Shown here piece after piece: positions 21,201-33,017 of a DNA stretch of 64,000 bases. The translations under genes and the position numbers were made by a program. This stretch comes from Symbiodinium natans (lineage: Eukaryota > Sar > Dinophyceae > Suessiales > Symbiodiniaceae). Below the pieces are notes generated by a model. The model made no database searches, had not been told where the DNA came from, and saw only the letters and a program-made list of their open reading frames with translations. The stretch spans positions 52,072 to 116,071 of the forward strand of contig CAJNDS010000544.1 of the NCBI GenBank assembly GCA_905221605.1. The letters are read 5' to 3'. Positions within the stretch are counted from its first letter, which is position 1, and every line of letters starts with the position of its first letter.

Positions 21201-24200
21201 CTCTCCCAGATGCCCCCCCACCCACCCTCCCCTCCCCCGCCCCAACCGATTCTGAGGAGATGGTAGGAGGTGGTGGGTACTTGAGACACTCCAGCCCAGG
21301 CGACCTGTGGCCACACCGTTGCGGACCACACAGTGCTTTGGCCTGCAGTTCGTTCCCGTGCACTGGAAACGCATGAGTCCTCAACTCTGAACATAAACCC
21401 CCAACCCCCACAATCCCCAAACCCCCACCCTCCAACCCCCAACTCCCAACCCCCTAAATCCCCCGAGCCCGAGAGCACCAAAAGCCGGTGTTGCGGGAGC
21501 CGTTCAGCTTGTTGTGAGAGTTGTTGGCGCAAGACCTTACAGCTGTGCGTGAGTCCCTAAACCCGAAACTCTAATGCCGAGAGCAACCGGGCGTTTCAGC
21601 ATCCCTCCCACATCGAAACCCTCGTTTGAGCTCCAACCCTAGACCCTCAAAAAAACTAAGCTTTACACTTAAAACCCTGAGCGGAAGCCCCAGGAATGCA
21701 GCTGCTTCCCAGGGAATTCGGGCCCAAATTGCCCTTCCTTCCGGCACGCGGACCTCAGCACAGGCAACAGGGAGCAAAAGGGAGGCAAGAGGAGGCAAGC
21801 TTTAGTTCCCTAAGCCCTAAACCCTAAACCCTAAACCCTGAACCGTAAACCCTAAACCCTAAACCCTAAACACTGAGCCCTAGACCCTAAACCCTAAACC
21901 CTAAACCCTAAACCCTAAACCCTAAACCCTAAACCCTAAACCCTAAACCCTAAACCCTAAACCCTAAACCCTAAACCTCCACACCCTAAAGCCATCGACT
22001 GGCCTTTGCCGCAGGTTGGCTCGGTGTAATGGGCGTGCCCTGGGAGCAAGAAGACGTCTTGGCTCTTCGAGTGCCCATACCGGCCAGGGGGCGTCGGGTT
22101 CAAGGATTCAGGGATTTTGGGGTTTCGGGCTAGGGTTTAAGGCTTAGGGTTCAGAAGGCTTGGGGTTCAGAGCCTCAGAATCCCCACCCATTTTAATAAA
22201 TCAGCTCCGCAAAAGACCCATTCAATTCTACAGGCTCCTGTATTAGACTGCCTCTGCGCCAAATACACACCCAAGTCCGAACTCTCCTGAAGCCCGCCTG
22301 GATCGCTGCAAAGCCTACAGCCAAAACTGTATGCCCATTACAAGCCCCCAAGCCCCCTGACTACTTGGAGGTTCATGGTACTTCTAACCCCAGTTACCAG
22401 TCGACTTAAAGGGCTTAGGGGGCTTATAAGTCCAGTTCTAGTTGGGGTTCTACGTACCCATGAACCTCCAAGTAGAGCGCGCAAGTTCTGCCAAGGACCT
22501 GAACCAGAGCAACCCGTACGTTCGTGAGCAGTTGCTCTCCTTCGTGAAGGGCATGGTGGTTAACTACAGCCAGCTGTCCCCGATTAGGGTTTAGGGTTTA
22601 GGGTTTGGGGTTTAGGGTTTAGGGTTGAGGGTTTCGGAGCAGCCCTGCGATGTAGGGCTTAGAGTGGAGGCCGAAACTCAAAACCCGCGCGCCCCCCTGC
22701 GACTAACGCCCCAAAACCCAAAAGGCAGGCTCGAGCACGCGAGCACGTGCACATCATTCTGTGAACGCGAGAACGTTGTAGCGGTGAAGGGCGTTGCTTC
22801 GTGACAAAGAAAATTCATCCTGGGCATTCATCATTCATCATTCATCGACTTTGCAGGGTCAATCTTGTAGAAGGGCGCCACCGAGAATGATTCTGCAAGA
22901 GCCTTGCCCCTTCACAACCTAAGCTCTAGACCCACAGGCCTGAACCCCAAAAAAAACGCCACGGCTCCCAAGGTGTGGATGCACTGCGCTTGGATACCGC
23001 AATCTACCTCGACAGGGACTTCCTTCCCATGGTGCAGGACGTGAGCTTTGGATCCCCTAGCTCAGAACCCAACAAAAAGTCGGGTGCTTGCAGTACTTGT
23101 AACCCTACCGAAAGCAAACCCACGAACTTCAAGTAGCCTAGAGTGTTGAATCTGCCCCTGTGCAAGCCCTCAGCGTGACTTGTTCGAGGAAGCAGCCGGC
23201 GTCGAGATTATCGGCGAGGCTGGCATGTTCGCAGACCCACGCTGGTACAGAGTCATTCGCACTTCCCCCAACAAACTAAGCAGCCCAGCCCTTGATGCTA
23301 AGCCCCAAAAGCTTTATATAAGCCGCATACTCGAGCGCGGCGCAGGCAACCGTCAACAACCTAACCTACCAGGCCTCGCTGATGCGAGGCAGGGTCCCTC
23401 GAAGCCGGGAGTGGCCCAGGTCGCGCGATTTCATGTTGTATGTTGTATGTGTGTGGGTCGCGTCTCTAAATTCTCGTCCCTTGCTTGAGTTTTTCGTTCT
23501 AAGGTGGACCCCCGAATTTTTGGGGGTAACCACAAGGGACCTGACTTAGAGTCGAAATTTAGAGAACTGACCATATGTTATGCATATATATGTATATACA
23601 CACATCTCTCACTCTCTCACACACATAAAAAAGGGAAGTATGTGTGTATACACATATATATATATATATACAGATACATACATGCATATATGTATTTGCA
23701 TATGCATGTATACACATATATGGATATATATATATATATATATACGCATACATACATACAAACCAGTATATTTGTGTACCCTGACCTGCCCACAAGTGAC
23801 TATTGGTACTGCGATGGGATCCTAGAGCAACTTTCGGGATCCTACTCCTCCAATCTGTTGCTAAGCACCAGACAGGCTTGTGCATCGCAACTCCTGAGGC
23901 AGTGATCAAGTCGTACGCCCTAACCATGCGCTGTAAAGTAAAGACCCCAAACCCTCAACCCCTGCGAAGTGAAGCCAGAGTGAAACTTTGCAAGCGAATC
24001 TCTGATTTGGCGACCTCTGGGCTCCAATGTGTAGTAGCACATGAAAATTGCGAAGACGCCCGCCGATTGCTCGAAGCCGAGGACGCGCTTGTGTGTCGAA
24101 TGCCCTAGTTGCCGATTTATGGGAGAGTCGGGTTCCATTTGTGTGGAAGCATGTGGAACCTGAAGCCGGCAAAACAAGCTCCGAGCACCAGCAGAGGGGC

Positions 24201-27200
24201 ATAGACCTTAGAGCCTGCCCAAAAACTCGAAAACCTCAACCCACAAGCTCCCACAAGCCCAAAAGCACCGTAGCAGGACACGCCCATGGACTCCTCGGAC
24301 GGGCCAGCGGCAGCTCGGACGAAGGGCTGGCATCTCGGCCCGATCTCTTCTTTTTGTGGCTCCTGCATCGAGGGGTGATCGGGCTGTTTGGGGTGGGTGG
24401 CAGTTTGGCACCGGGGGCCTCCGACCCAACAGCGTCTCACCTGGTTCGCTGAGGCCCGCCGTGGACACCCATGTGAAGGCCGACAAGAAGCAGCGAGCGA
24501 TGATGCAAAGCATGTCTGCGGTGGAGGTGCTGGACTTGGTTCTCCACCAGGTCTTTCAACGCGCATGCGATGATGGCCTTGTGATCGAGTCCTTCAGCGT
24601 GCAACAGCAGATCCACCGGGAGATCTCCAAGCAGAAAGCAGAGTTGACACAGTTGTCGCCTTCTGCAGCTCGGAACATGCAGCGGCTCCTGTCACGCATG
24701 AGCTGGACCCGCATGCTGCGCTTTCTGAAGATGAACCCAAAGTGCGATCACGGCTTCCTGGACGATGTCGGGAGAAAGATGGCCGGCCTTCGGGCAGGAG
24801 ATGCGAGCGACCTGCGGCATGTGACATCGGCTTGGCTCTAGGAGCCTAGGCAAGTGCCCTAGGAACTTAGTACAAACGCAGCCTTCCTAGTACCAAGAAC
24901 CTTGCGCTTTCAGGGCAACAGGGAACCGGATGCTTATGTATATACTCCGAATCTGAGTGTCAGATTCCGTCTCACCGCATGGCACACCACCATGCTGAAA
25001 TTCCGAATTTCGGGTCCGCTTTCAATCCCCTGCACAAAGCGGACAGCGTGTCGGTTTAAGAGCCCACGTGCATTGTCATGGCCCGGGCGAATGCCTGTTG
25101 AGCCCATGCTGGCCACGGTAGTCGCGGCGGCTACTCGCTCTTGCAGCCGGTCAGGTCATTGCCCCATTATCTTTCCCTGCACCTAAAAGTCAAGATCTTT
25201 CAGGCTTACAGCGGCGCACAGAGGATGGCCTGTTTTGAACGGCACATGGCTGAAGCCACAAACCAGTGGAGAATCCGACCATGATTTCTTCACCCCAAAG
25301 ACTGACAGCAAAGACAGGCAGCAGCACCGACAACAAAAAGCTGGCGCCCCCCCCCCCCCCCCCCCCCCCCCCACTTCAGAGGTCGAGTGCCCTTGCCTTC
25401 CCCGAATGCTGCTTTCGGCGTCGCGGAGGAAGGATGGCACCGATGGCACGGTGAGACTCTACTGTCCAGCTAAACACCCTCAACCCTGCCAGGTGAAGCC
25501 AGGGTTAAACTCTGCAAGCGCATCCCTGACTTGGCGACCGCTGGGGCTCGAATGTCGGCCAGAGGGGCTGCCTGAGAAGTTCCCTGAAGAGGGCCAAATG
25601 TGTTAGGGTTGACTGTTTAGGGCTCATCTTGTTTGCCGTGTTGTCTCATGAACCACGCATCGTCCCCGACATCGGGGTTTACGATAATGGGGGACCCTAA
25701 AGTAGACCTCCAAGTACTAGGATCCCCTGATAATAAGGACCCCAATAAGGTACCCTAAACCCTAAACCCTAAACCCTAAACCCTAAACCCTAAACCCTAA
25801 ACCCTAAACCCTAAACCCTAAACCCTAAACCCTAAACCCTAAACCCTAAACCCTAAACCCTCAAACCCTAAACCTAAACCCTAAAACCCCCTAAACCCTA
25901 AACCCTAAACCCTAAACCCCTAAACCCCTAAACCCTAAACCCTAAACCCTAAACCCTAAACCCTAAACCCTAAACCCTAAACCCCAAACCCCGAAACCCT
26001 AAACCCTTCTCCAAACCATGGGAGGCCCTGGCCGACCCGGCCTGGCAGGCCTCCTCAACTTCCCACCTTTCTACAAGGCCTACGTAGGGTTGCTCTAAGG
26101 GTTTAGGGTTTAGGGTTTAGGGTTTAGGGTTTAGGGTTTAGGGTTTAGGGTTTAGGGTCTGTGCCATACTTGGAAGCTCTTTTGACTTTGTAAGTCTTCT
26201 TAGCATCCCTTACAAAACCGCATGATAGTCCCCATAACCCACCGTACTAACCCTGCTTACTCAAAAGGGCTTCCAAGTTACAGGGGGCATAAGGGGGGTG
26301 TAAGGGGGGTTTAAAGCAGTTTGTTCGGGTGGGCTTTACGGGGCTTAGGGGGGCTCGTGCCCAACGGCTTTGAGGCCTTCTAGGTTTTTGTTTGGGGGTT
26401 CAGGGTTTCGGCTTTCTGGGGTTCTACATGGCCTGTCACAGGGTTTACAGGATTAGGGTTGGACGCTTAAGGTTTTGGGGGTTCTACAACGCCGAAAATA
26501 GTTTCAAGGCCCCCCCCCCCCCCCAAGCTTGAGCAAGAAACCGCCGAGCTACACCTAAACTCCAAAGAAGCCCAAACTCGCCCTGTACTTTGATCCGCTC
26601 TGACTTGGGAGAAAATGGCGGAGGGCTTTGGATTTAGGAAACTGCAGGCATGACTTTGAACTCGGATCTCCTTGTTATAGGAGGATTGCGCGTTCAGAAG
26701 GATCCCCCCCCTCCCCCCCCTGGATCCCGTCGACCCCCCAAAGACCAAATCCTGAACCCCAAACCCTAAACCGCAAGCCCGAATCCCTACAGACCGTTTA
26801 GGACAAGCCCCCTTCATACGCCCTTGCAACAGGTCCCTGAGGGCTTCTGCGCCTATCAAATCGGCGGGGACTTCGGGGACTACAGCCATCAAGGCTTGGG
26901 TCGTATAGGGTTCAGGGTTTAGGGTTTAGGGTTGAGGGTTTAGGGTTTAGGGTTTAGGGTTTAGGGTTTAGGGTTGAGGGTTGAGGGTTGAGGGTTGAGG
27001 GTTTAGGGTTTCTATGGGGTTTTAACGGGTTTTGCTTGGAAGCCCTTTTGACTTAGTGGGGTTAGGAAGGGTGAGTTATAGGTATAGTAGGGCTTCCAGG
27101 GGATACTAAGCAGACTTGCGAACTCAAAAGAGCCTCCAGGCAGGGTTCAAGGTTGTCATACGGTCTATGAGCTTTCTGCAAAGTTTCTGCTTGGTTTTGG

Positions 27201-30200
27201 GGCCAGGCGTAGGGGACATTTATTCCTAACCCTGAGCCCTGAAGCCCTCAAGCCTAAGAAGTGTTTTGGGATTCTAAGCTATCCAACTATTCCCAGGTGA
27301 GCGCAGTGACAGGATGTCAACGGAAACAAGCAAGGAGATGTCGAGTATCTGAGGTTCTTGAGCGTCAGACGGTCAAATAAAGAATGAATGTTCAACCATG
27401 GCGTTTTGGGATCATGGATTCCTCCCGACACAGTTCGAGTACTTCGCATTGAATCTGCGTTTGCAAGTGAGGATTGGGGTTTTTATAGTAGTAAGTCAAG
27501 AAGTGTTCTAGGACGTGCGCAGTCCCGACAACGCGACGATATGCGTCCCAGATACGAAGCAAATTTCGATGTAAACCTTGAGACTCTCATCGCGACTCCT
27601 CGTGTATCCGCGTGTCAGGGACTTGGTTCCACGAGGCAAACCTCATGGGCCTCGGAAGCGTACTTTCCCTGCAGCACTCGCTCCCTGTCAGAATTTTGGG
27701 TTGAGGGTGCAGGGTTTGGGGTTGAGCCGGTTTTCGAGGTTGACAGTTTCGGGCAAAAGCTCAGACTTTGTAAGTTTTGTAAGTTGAGGGGTGCGGGAGC
27801 TAGACACGAAGTCCAATCCCAGAGCCAAACTCAAATCGCCAAGCCCTGCAGCCCTAAACCCCCAACTCTAGAGTCTTTCCGGCCGTCTTTTCCCAACAAA
27901 GCCTACACCCAAGTTTCCAGGTCAAGACTTTTTGGTGACCTGGAGCTGCTCGGTAACTTCGTCGACAACCACGACGAGTATGGGCGCCTTCACCACTACT
28001 GCCGCCGCCCAGCCTTCATAGTTCTCTCGCTGGGTCGGAGACCCCCTGCCAGGCCCCTAAACAAGAAACCCAAAACCCTTCTTAAACACCCCAAATGACA
28101 GGAATGATGAATTGAACCCCACTCCAAACCCTAAACCCTAAACCCCAAACCCCAAACCCCAAACCCCAAACCCCAAACCCCAAACCCCAAACCCTAAACG
28201 CTATTGAACAGCTAAGCCTCTGAGCCCCAGACCGGCAAGAACCGGTATGCCCAGGTCACGACACCCTGCGCATTCGACAGGCCCTTGCCTTCGTCATGCT
28301 TTGGCGAGGCCCCGTAGGGGCAGCAAATTCCGACAAAAATGGAAGGTAGTGGGGCACCCAAGTGGGGGCTACCTGTCAGGTCCATCTAGACATTCCTTAA
28401 AGCCCTACATGGTACAGCGGCAGCACTTCAAGTAGACCGAAGCCAGCAGCGCTTCAGACACACCAGCCAGGTATGTAAACCACAACAGTCCCTTAAAGCC
28501 CCGAAACCCAAACCCAATTCTGAGACCGAGAGCTGAACCCCTCGAAATTCATTGTTGGGCAGGACAAAACGGACGCCCTTTTATTTGCCCCTGAACTCCC
28601 TTGAGCCCCACTTAAATCTCAAGCCCTGTAAACCCCCTAAACCCCCGCAGGCAACCCCCCTGTAAACCCTACACCCTAAACCCTAAACCATAAACCCTAA
28701 AACTAAAAACTAAAAACTAAACCCTAAACCCTAACTCCTAAGCCGCTGAGCCCCCGGTTTTCAGGCATCCCCATTGTCTACTATGGGACGGAGCAGGGCC
28801 TGGATGGCCACCAGAGCCGTGACAACAACCTCGGCCAGGACCTGCTTCTTCCGGGGTTCAGGGCGTTGGGTTTAGGGTTTAGGGTTTAGGGTTTAGGGTT
28901 TAGGGTTTAGGGTTTAGGGTTTAGGGTTTAGGGCTTAAGGGGCTTTCCTGAGACTCCTACAGAGAGCCCTTTCAGGACGCGCTCCGAGAGTCGCTGCTGC
29001 CCGGCTCTCCTTCCCCCATAAAGCCCAAGACCTCCGTCAGTTTTGTTGCTTGGGACGTTCCCCCCTCTGCAAACGTAGGGTTTAGGGTTTAGGGTTTAGG
29101 GTTTAGGGTTTAGGGTTTAGGGTTTAGGGTTTAGGGTTTAGGGTTTAGGGTTTAGGGTTTAAAGTGTAGGGTTTAGGGTCTAGGGTTTAGGGTTTAGGGT
29201 CTAGGGTTTAGGGTTTAGTGTTTGGGGTGTTCCCCCTTATACTAATAGTCCCTAGGAGGGACTATAGTAACCCCTATCACAATCCGTACTAAGCTGCTAG
29301 TATAAGGGGGAACATCCCGGGCTCAACCCTGTGGACTCTTCTGGGAGATCCTCAGCCATAAGACCTCTAAAGCCTCCCGAATGCTTCTTCCGAGCACAAG
29401 GAACCCTCAGCCCTAAACCCTGGATCCCCAACCCTAAACCCTATAAACCCTATAAACCCTTTTAACCCTACAAACCCTTTTTAACCCTTTTAACCCTTTT
29501 AACCCTTTTAACCCTAGAAACTCTAGAAACCCTTAGACCCTCTTAACCCTTTAAGCCCTTTTAGCCCTTTTAACCCTTTTAACCCTTTTAACCCTTTTAA
29601 CCCTTTTAACCCTTTTAACCCTTTTAACCCTTTTAACCCTTTTAACCCTTTTAACCCTTTTAACCCTTTTAACCCTTTAAACCCTTTTAACCCTATAAAC
29701 CCTATAAACGCTACAAACCCTATAAACCCAAAAAACCCTACAAACCCTACAAACCCTACAAACCCTACAAACCCTACAAACCCTACAAACCCTACACCCT
29801 ACAAACTTTATAAGCTCTGCAAACCCCAATAACCCCAAACCCTAAAACCTAAACCCACCTAAACCCGAAACCCGAAACACGAAACCCAAAACCCACCTAA
29901 ACCCGAAACCCTAAACCCTAAACCCTAAACCCTAAACCCGAAACCCTAAACCCTAAACCCTAAACCCTAAACCCTAAACCCTAAACCCTAAACCCTAAAC
30001 CCTCTGAAGCTTTTCTTGGGGTTCCCTCTCTCAAGCCGAGGTGGCAGACGCGGTACCGGACCGACACCTGGCAATACCGCTTCCTGGCCCAGCTGCGCCT
30101 CAGCTCCGGGAGCTCTGAGAGGTTTAGGGCTTTAGGGTTTAGGGTTTAGGGTTTAGGGTTCAGGGTTCAGGGTTTAGGGTTTAGGGTTTAGGGATAGTTA

Positions 30201-31768
30201 CGCTTTAGGGTTTAGGGTTTAGAGGACATGGGGGTCTGAGGGTCTAAGGGCGTGGGGCCTAGATGGGGTCGCCTTCCAGAGGCACTCAAGAATCAAGAAG
30301 CCTCCTCCCTCGCCCCAAGAAGAACTGAAACACTGACACTGGCGCCCTCACCCCAGAACTGAAACCCTGAAGCCCAAGCCATTCTGACTTGTCCTCGAAG
30401 GGAGTATGAACCCCGGCTTGAACCTAAGCCCTCCAAGCCCAGAAGCGGCTATGAAATTAACTGCTCAAGCACAGCTGTCAGTTTTTTCTCGACAGAACCT
30501 TCACCTCATCTTCTCCCCGCAAGCGAACGCGCCCGATGCCGAGCCCAGGAATGGGATCCGGAAGGACTTGGGCATCAGCATAGGTGACGCGGAGGTCCAG
30601 GGCCTTACCACGACCAGCCTGGTTTTCACGAGGCCGGGAAAAGATCCTTCCCTCCATGCTTCCAAGGCGGAAGCCCGAAGATCATAGTTTCAGCCTGACA
30701 CCCTCAGCTGTAAACCGACAACCCGCAACCCGTAGCCCTAAACCCTATAAAGCCCTTCAAAGCCCGACAGCCCAACCAGGAAAGCCAGAAATGGCACTGC
30801 ATGGATCTTCCTGAACAACGCGGCCAACACCACGGCGCACAGTCCGCAGAGCTACTGCCCGGGCCCTGCTCCTTCACCAGGCTGGCTTGGGCTTCGGGTT
30901 TTTTAGGGTGTAGGGTTCAGGGTTTAGGGGGGTTTCATAGGGTCATAAGTTTTATAGGGCCCACAGGGTGTAGAGTTTAGGGTCCGGGCTTTGATCAGAC
31001 CGCGAAGCAAAGATTTCAGAGTTGGGCTTTACATGGAGGTTCTTCGACCAGTTGACTCATCATTGGCCCCATGTCGCTGACACCACAGAATGCCTAATTC
31101 AACCCTCTTGTTCGAAACCTTCTTGTGATTTTCCAGATCCGCTGCTTCCACAAGCGCTTCGGATTTTGGGCTCGAAGTCCTAAACGCCCCTAAGCCAAAA
31201 ACCCCAAATGCAAAAACCCTGAAGCCCCAAAGTCCTAAGCCCTAAAGCCCTAAAGTCCTAGTACCTTGGTCTCTGAATGAATCTGAAGTTTCGGTTTCTG
31301 GCTTGTGAAGCAGCGACCCTCACCACTGGAAGGGTTCGGTAGGGTTTAAGGTTTTAGGGTTTAGGGCTTAGGGTTTGGTAGGTTTTAGGGTTTTGGGTTT
31401 CGGGAGCCTTCACCATCTGCCGAGATTCGAGATACAAATCCCCTGGCCCCGTACGAGCCTCAATGCCCCAATGCCCCGCACCCTCATGAGCCGCAAAATA
31501 CCATGTCCCTGAAAAGCGCCCCAAACAGGTTAGACCCTAAACTCTAAACTCCCTAAACCCTAAACCCTAAACCCCAAACCCCAAACCCTAAAACCTAAAC
31601 CCTAAAACCTAAACTCTAAACTCCCTAAACCCCAAACCCTGAACCCTAAACCCTAGTTTTTCGGACACTTGCAGGGGCGAATTGGTACGACGTTCTGTCG
31701 GAACGGCCGATGAGCCCCTATCTGCTGGGCGGCTGCTTTGTGGCCCCGGACAAGCTGCCCAAGGCCGG
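18264..31768 (+). CDS. Secreted GH13 alpha-amylase, at least 17 exons, 3' end not resolved
   Basis: It hydrolyses alpha-1,4 bonds of starch and glycogen. Exons joined in phase: 18264-18533, 18724-18764, 19315-19372, 19593-19672, 19812-19866, 20215-20307, 21992-22018, 22496-22568, 22973-23040, 23174-23222, 26025-26083, 26833-26893, 27914-28033, 28765-28855, 30041-30121, 30789-30862, 31675-31768, giving about 465 residues. A hydrophobic N-terminus (LTALLAVPFTLALG) suggests a signal peptide or anchor. GH13 landmarks are KSIYFVVIDRFA, GGTINGITKQLDYIQ, GMGFDCLWITPPVE, DIVLNHM (region I), VDALRLDTA (region II, nucleophile Asp240), IIGEA (region III, acid Glu270), FVDNHDE (region IV, Asp332) and GIPIVYYGTEQGLDG. 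The style is that of fungal/protist Taka-type amylases. Exon 7 (PSTGLCRRL, 27 nt) and the exon 10-11 join are the weaker assignments. The last intron may start at GTGTAC (31769); a terminal exon was not found. Confidence 0.9.
20118..20206 (-). repeat. (CCCTAAA)n array before an amylase exon
   Basis: It ends 9 nt before the exon 20215-20307. The matching (TTTAGGG)n array follows the exon at 20333-20390. Confidence 0.95.
20333..20390 (+). repeat. (TTTAGGG)n array after an amylase exon
   Basis: About 8 units starting 26 nt after the exon end at 20307; counterpart of 20118-20206. Confidence 0.95.
21810..21976 (-). repeat. (CCCTAAA)n array before a 27-nt amylase exon
   Basis: About 23 units, the last ending 16 nt before the putative microexon at 21992. 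Confidence 0.95.
22361..22475 (+). repeat. Short inverted-repeat element family D, copy 1
   Basis: CTACTTGGAGGTTCATGG is mirrored by CCATGAACCTCCAAGTAG (18 of 18). It ends 20 nt before the amylase exon at 22496. Confidence 0.8.
23580..23765. repeat. (TA)n/(CATA)n microsatellite
   Basis: Mixed TATATA and ACATACAT tracts in an amylase intron. Confidence 0.8.
23947..24030 (+). repeat. Dispersed repeat, copy 1
   Basis: About 84 bp resembling 25473-25554 in the same amylase intron (shared blocks such as TTGGCGACC and TGCAAGCG). Its nature is unknown; it is not a recognisable tRNA-derived SINE. Confidence 0.6.
24500..24841 (+). CDS. Hypothetical ORF nested in an amylase intron
   Basis: An uninterrupted 113-residue ORF lies between amylase exons at 23.2 and 26.0 kb on the same strand. 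The start chosen is the ATGATG pair; the frame is open further upstream. The product is mostly helical in appearance, with segments such as VEVLDLVLHQVFQRACDDGL and SRMSWTRMLRFLKMNPK, and ends in TAG. Base use is even and repeat-free, unlike the surrounding intron. I recognise no family. It may be an inserted gene fragment or retrocopy, or a chance ORF. Confidence 0.35.
   Translation: MMQSMSAVEVLDLVLHQVFQRACDDGLVIESFSVQQQIHREISKQKAELTQLSPSAARNMQRLLSRMSWTRMLRFLKMNPKCDHGFLDDVGRKMAGLRAGDASDLRHVTSAWL
25473..25554 (+). repeat. Dispersed repeat, copy 2
   Basis: Partner of 23947-24030 with scattered substitutions. Both copies sit downstream of CAACCC-rich sequence, and this copy also follows a run of about 23 C (25350-25372). 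Confidence 0.6.
25752..26008 (-). repeat. (CCCTAAA)n array before an amylase exon
   Basis: About 35 units, with a few CCCCTAAA variants, before the exon 26025-26083. It is mirrored by (TTTAGGG)n at 26098-26158. Confidence 0.95.
26098..26158 (+). repeat. (TTTAGGG)n array after an amylase exon
   Basis: About 9 units, starting 15 nt after the exon end at 26083, then a family C element. Confidence 0.95.
26168..26279 (+). repeat. Short inverted-repeat element family C, copy 1
   Basis: ACTTGGAAGCTCTTTTGA is mirrored by TCAAAAGGGCTTCCAAGT. It lies in an amylase intron just behind a TTTAGGG array. Confidence 0.75.
27034..27140 (+). repeat. Short inverted-repeat element family C, copy 2
   Basis: It starts GCTTGGAAGCCCTTTTGACT and ends CTCAAAAGAGCCTCCAGGC, in the next amylase intron, again directly behind a TTTAGGG/TTGAGGG array. 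Confidence 0.7.
29079..29220 (+). repeat. (TTTAGGG)n array
   Basis: About 20 units in the intron after exon 28765-28855, which also opens with a shorter array (28868-28935). Confidence 0.95.
29229..29313 (+). repeat. Short inverted-repeat element, further family
   Basis: GTTCCCCCTTATACTA is mirrored by TAGTATAAGGGGGAAC. It lies in an amylase intron directly behind a long TTTAGGG array. Confidence 0.7.
29435..30002 (-). repeat. Compound array: AACCCTTTT, CTACAAACC and CCCTAAA blocks
   Basis: 29460-29700 is a homogeneous 9-mer variant (AACCCTTTT), 29705-29810 is ACAAACCCT, and 29880-30002 is canonical. It precedes the amylase exon at 30041. Confidence 0.95.
30122..30225 (+). repeat. (TTTAGGG)n beginning exactly at the donor
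   Basis: The exon 30041-30121 ends GAGAG and the intron starts GTTTAGGG, so the repeat itself supplies the 5' splice site. Confidence 0.85.
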
Positions 31769-31779
31769 GTGTACCAGGA

Positions 31780-31954
31780 GTTTCATGGGTGCTTATAAGT
31801 GGTTAATTCTAAGTAGGGTAACTTAACCTTGTTTAGGGTTTTGGGAAATTCATGGGTACTGATAAGTGGAGTGAGAAGTCGGTGTCACTCTAGTTACATC
31901 TGGTTGTAGCCTTCTTTGGGGTACTTCTTACCCCACTTAAAGCTCGCCATGAAC
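31780..31954 (+). repeat. Inverted-repeat element related to family D
   Basis: GTTTCATGGGTGCTTATAAG is mirrored imperfectly by CTTAAAGCTCGCCATGAAC; an extra internal copy of the left end lies at about 31849. It starts about 10 nt after the putative donor of the last amylase exon found. Confidence 0.55.
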
Positions 31955-32883
31955 CTTAAGCCCCAAACCCGAAAGCCTGGGGATTTGTGGCTTCCGATGG
32001 CTTTAGGGTGCTCGGAGCCCGAAGATGTTCTAAGGCAGTTTAACATTCGATTCGTAGCACTTCGGAGTTCTGGTGGCTAGATGGCTTGTAGGGAGTAGGG
32101 AGCTCTCGAAAATCTGAGCCAGGTGCTTGTGCTGAAGGCCTCAGCCCTGCTTCTTCCGTGATTGTGGCACGTCTTGTGGCTATCCTGTGGGGTTCCCCTG
32201 ACGGCCGCAGCCAACACTTTTGAAAGGGGTTGAGTCATTGAGTTTAGTTCGTATGTCCGGTGTCCTTTTGAATTCGACTGCGGTGCACAGCTGCAAGCGC
32301 ATCGCAACCAGATGCTGCGCACAACATCGCTGCATGCAAGTTTTGATGTAGCGACCTTCCACACCGCTCATATGAGCGCTGCGGGGCGTAAGAAAGCTGG
32401 CAACTTGAAATGGGGGGAGGCAAGGCGGCTGCATGCCCAATTGGCTTAAATGGCCTGCAGGCTCAATTGCACTGCCCGTTTCGCTGCCTCAGTTTTGACC
32501 CCCTTAGAGATGCGCACAAGGCCGCATTGCGATTGCATCGCCGGATGCTGCTGTGCCGTAGACCCACCAGCCGGTCTTACGCCCAACGAGGCGAGGCAGG
32601 ACCGGAAACAAGACTGCGTGTCTTTACGGTATGCTGTGGGGCAACAGGAAGTGGTAAGACCACGCGCGGGAAGAGCCAATTTCTTGGATTTAGGTCTCTA
32701 ACTGCCGGGTTGACAAAGCCTAAAAGGCCAAAATCCTGCACCCTGCCTGCTGATGATGCTCCGCCCCTTGACGTAGGAGCTGATGCGCTTGTGGTAGGCT
32801 TTCAGGGGTGATGAGGTTTCTGGCGTCCTCGGCCGTTTTGCCAGCTCTCCCGCCACAACCTGCTCCGAGCGGCAGTCGCTGCT

Positions 32884-32940
32884 TGCCACCCGGATCGCAG
32901 CCTCAGGCGTAGCCCGAAGCCATCTGGGGCCCCTCCTTTC
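32884..32940 (+). repeat. Dispersed repeat, copy 2
   Basis: Partner of 17644-17700 with a few substitutions and indels; no known element is recognised. Confidence 0.6.
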
Positions 32941-33017
32941 AATTCGGCACTGCTGCTTGGCTAAACGATCGGCAGCGACAGGCGCAGTGAGACCAGTGAG
33001 CTGCTTGTGACGGCCCC

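Larger units (their letters stand above)
31769..33017. other. Region between amylase and peptidase
   Basis: It begins with an inverted-repeat element (31780-31954). A + strand ORF at 32410-32811 contains GATGSGKT, which looks like a P-loop but has no supporting fold around it. At 32884-32940 lies the second copy of the repeat at 17644. No gene is claimed; a terminal amylase exon may hide here. Confidence 0.45.

Noticed and set aside
27388-28098. 236-residue + strand ORF
   Set aside because: It is the amylase exon 27914-28033 read through into flanking intron.
32410-32811. ORF with GATGSGKT, resembling a Walker A motif
   Set aside because: No Walker B or other NTPase features nearby, and surrounding residues look random.
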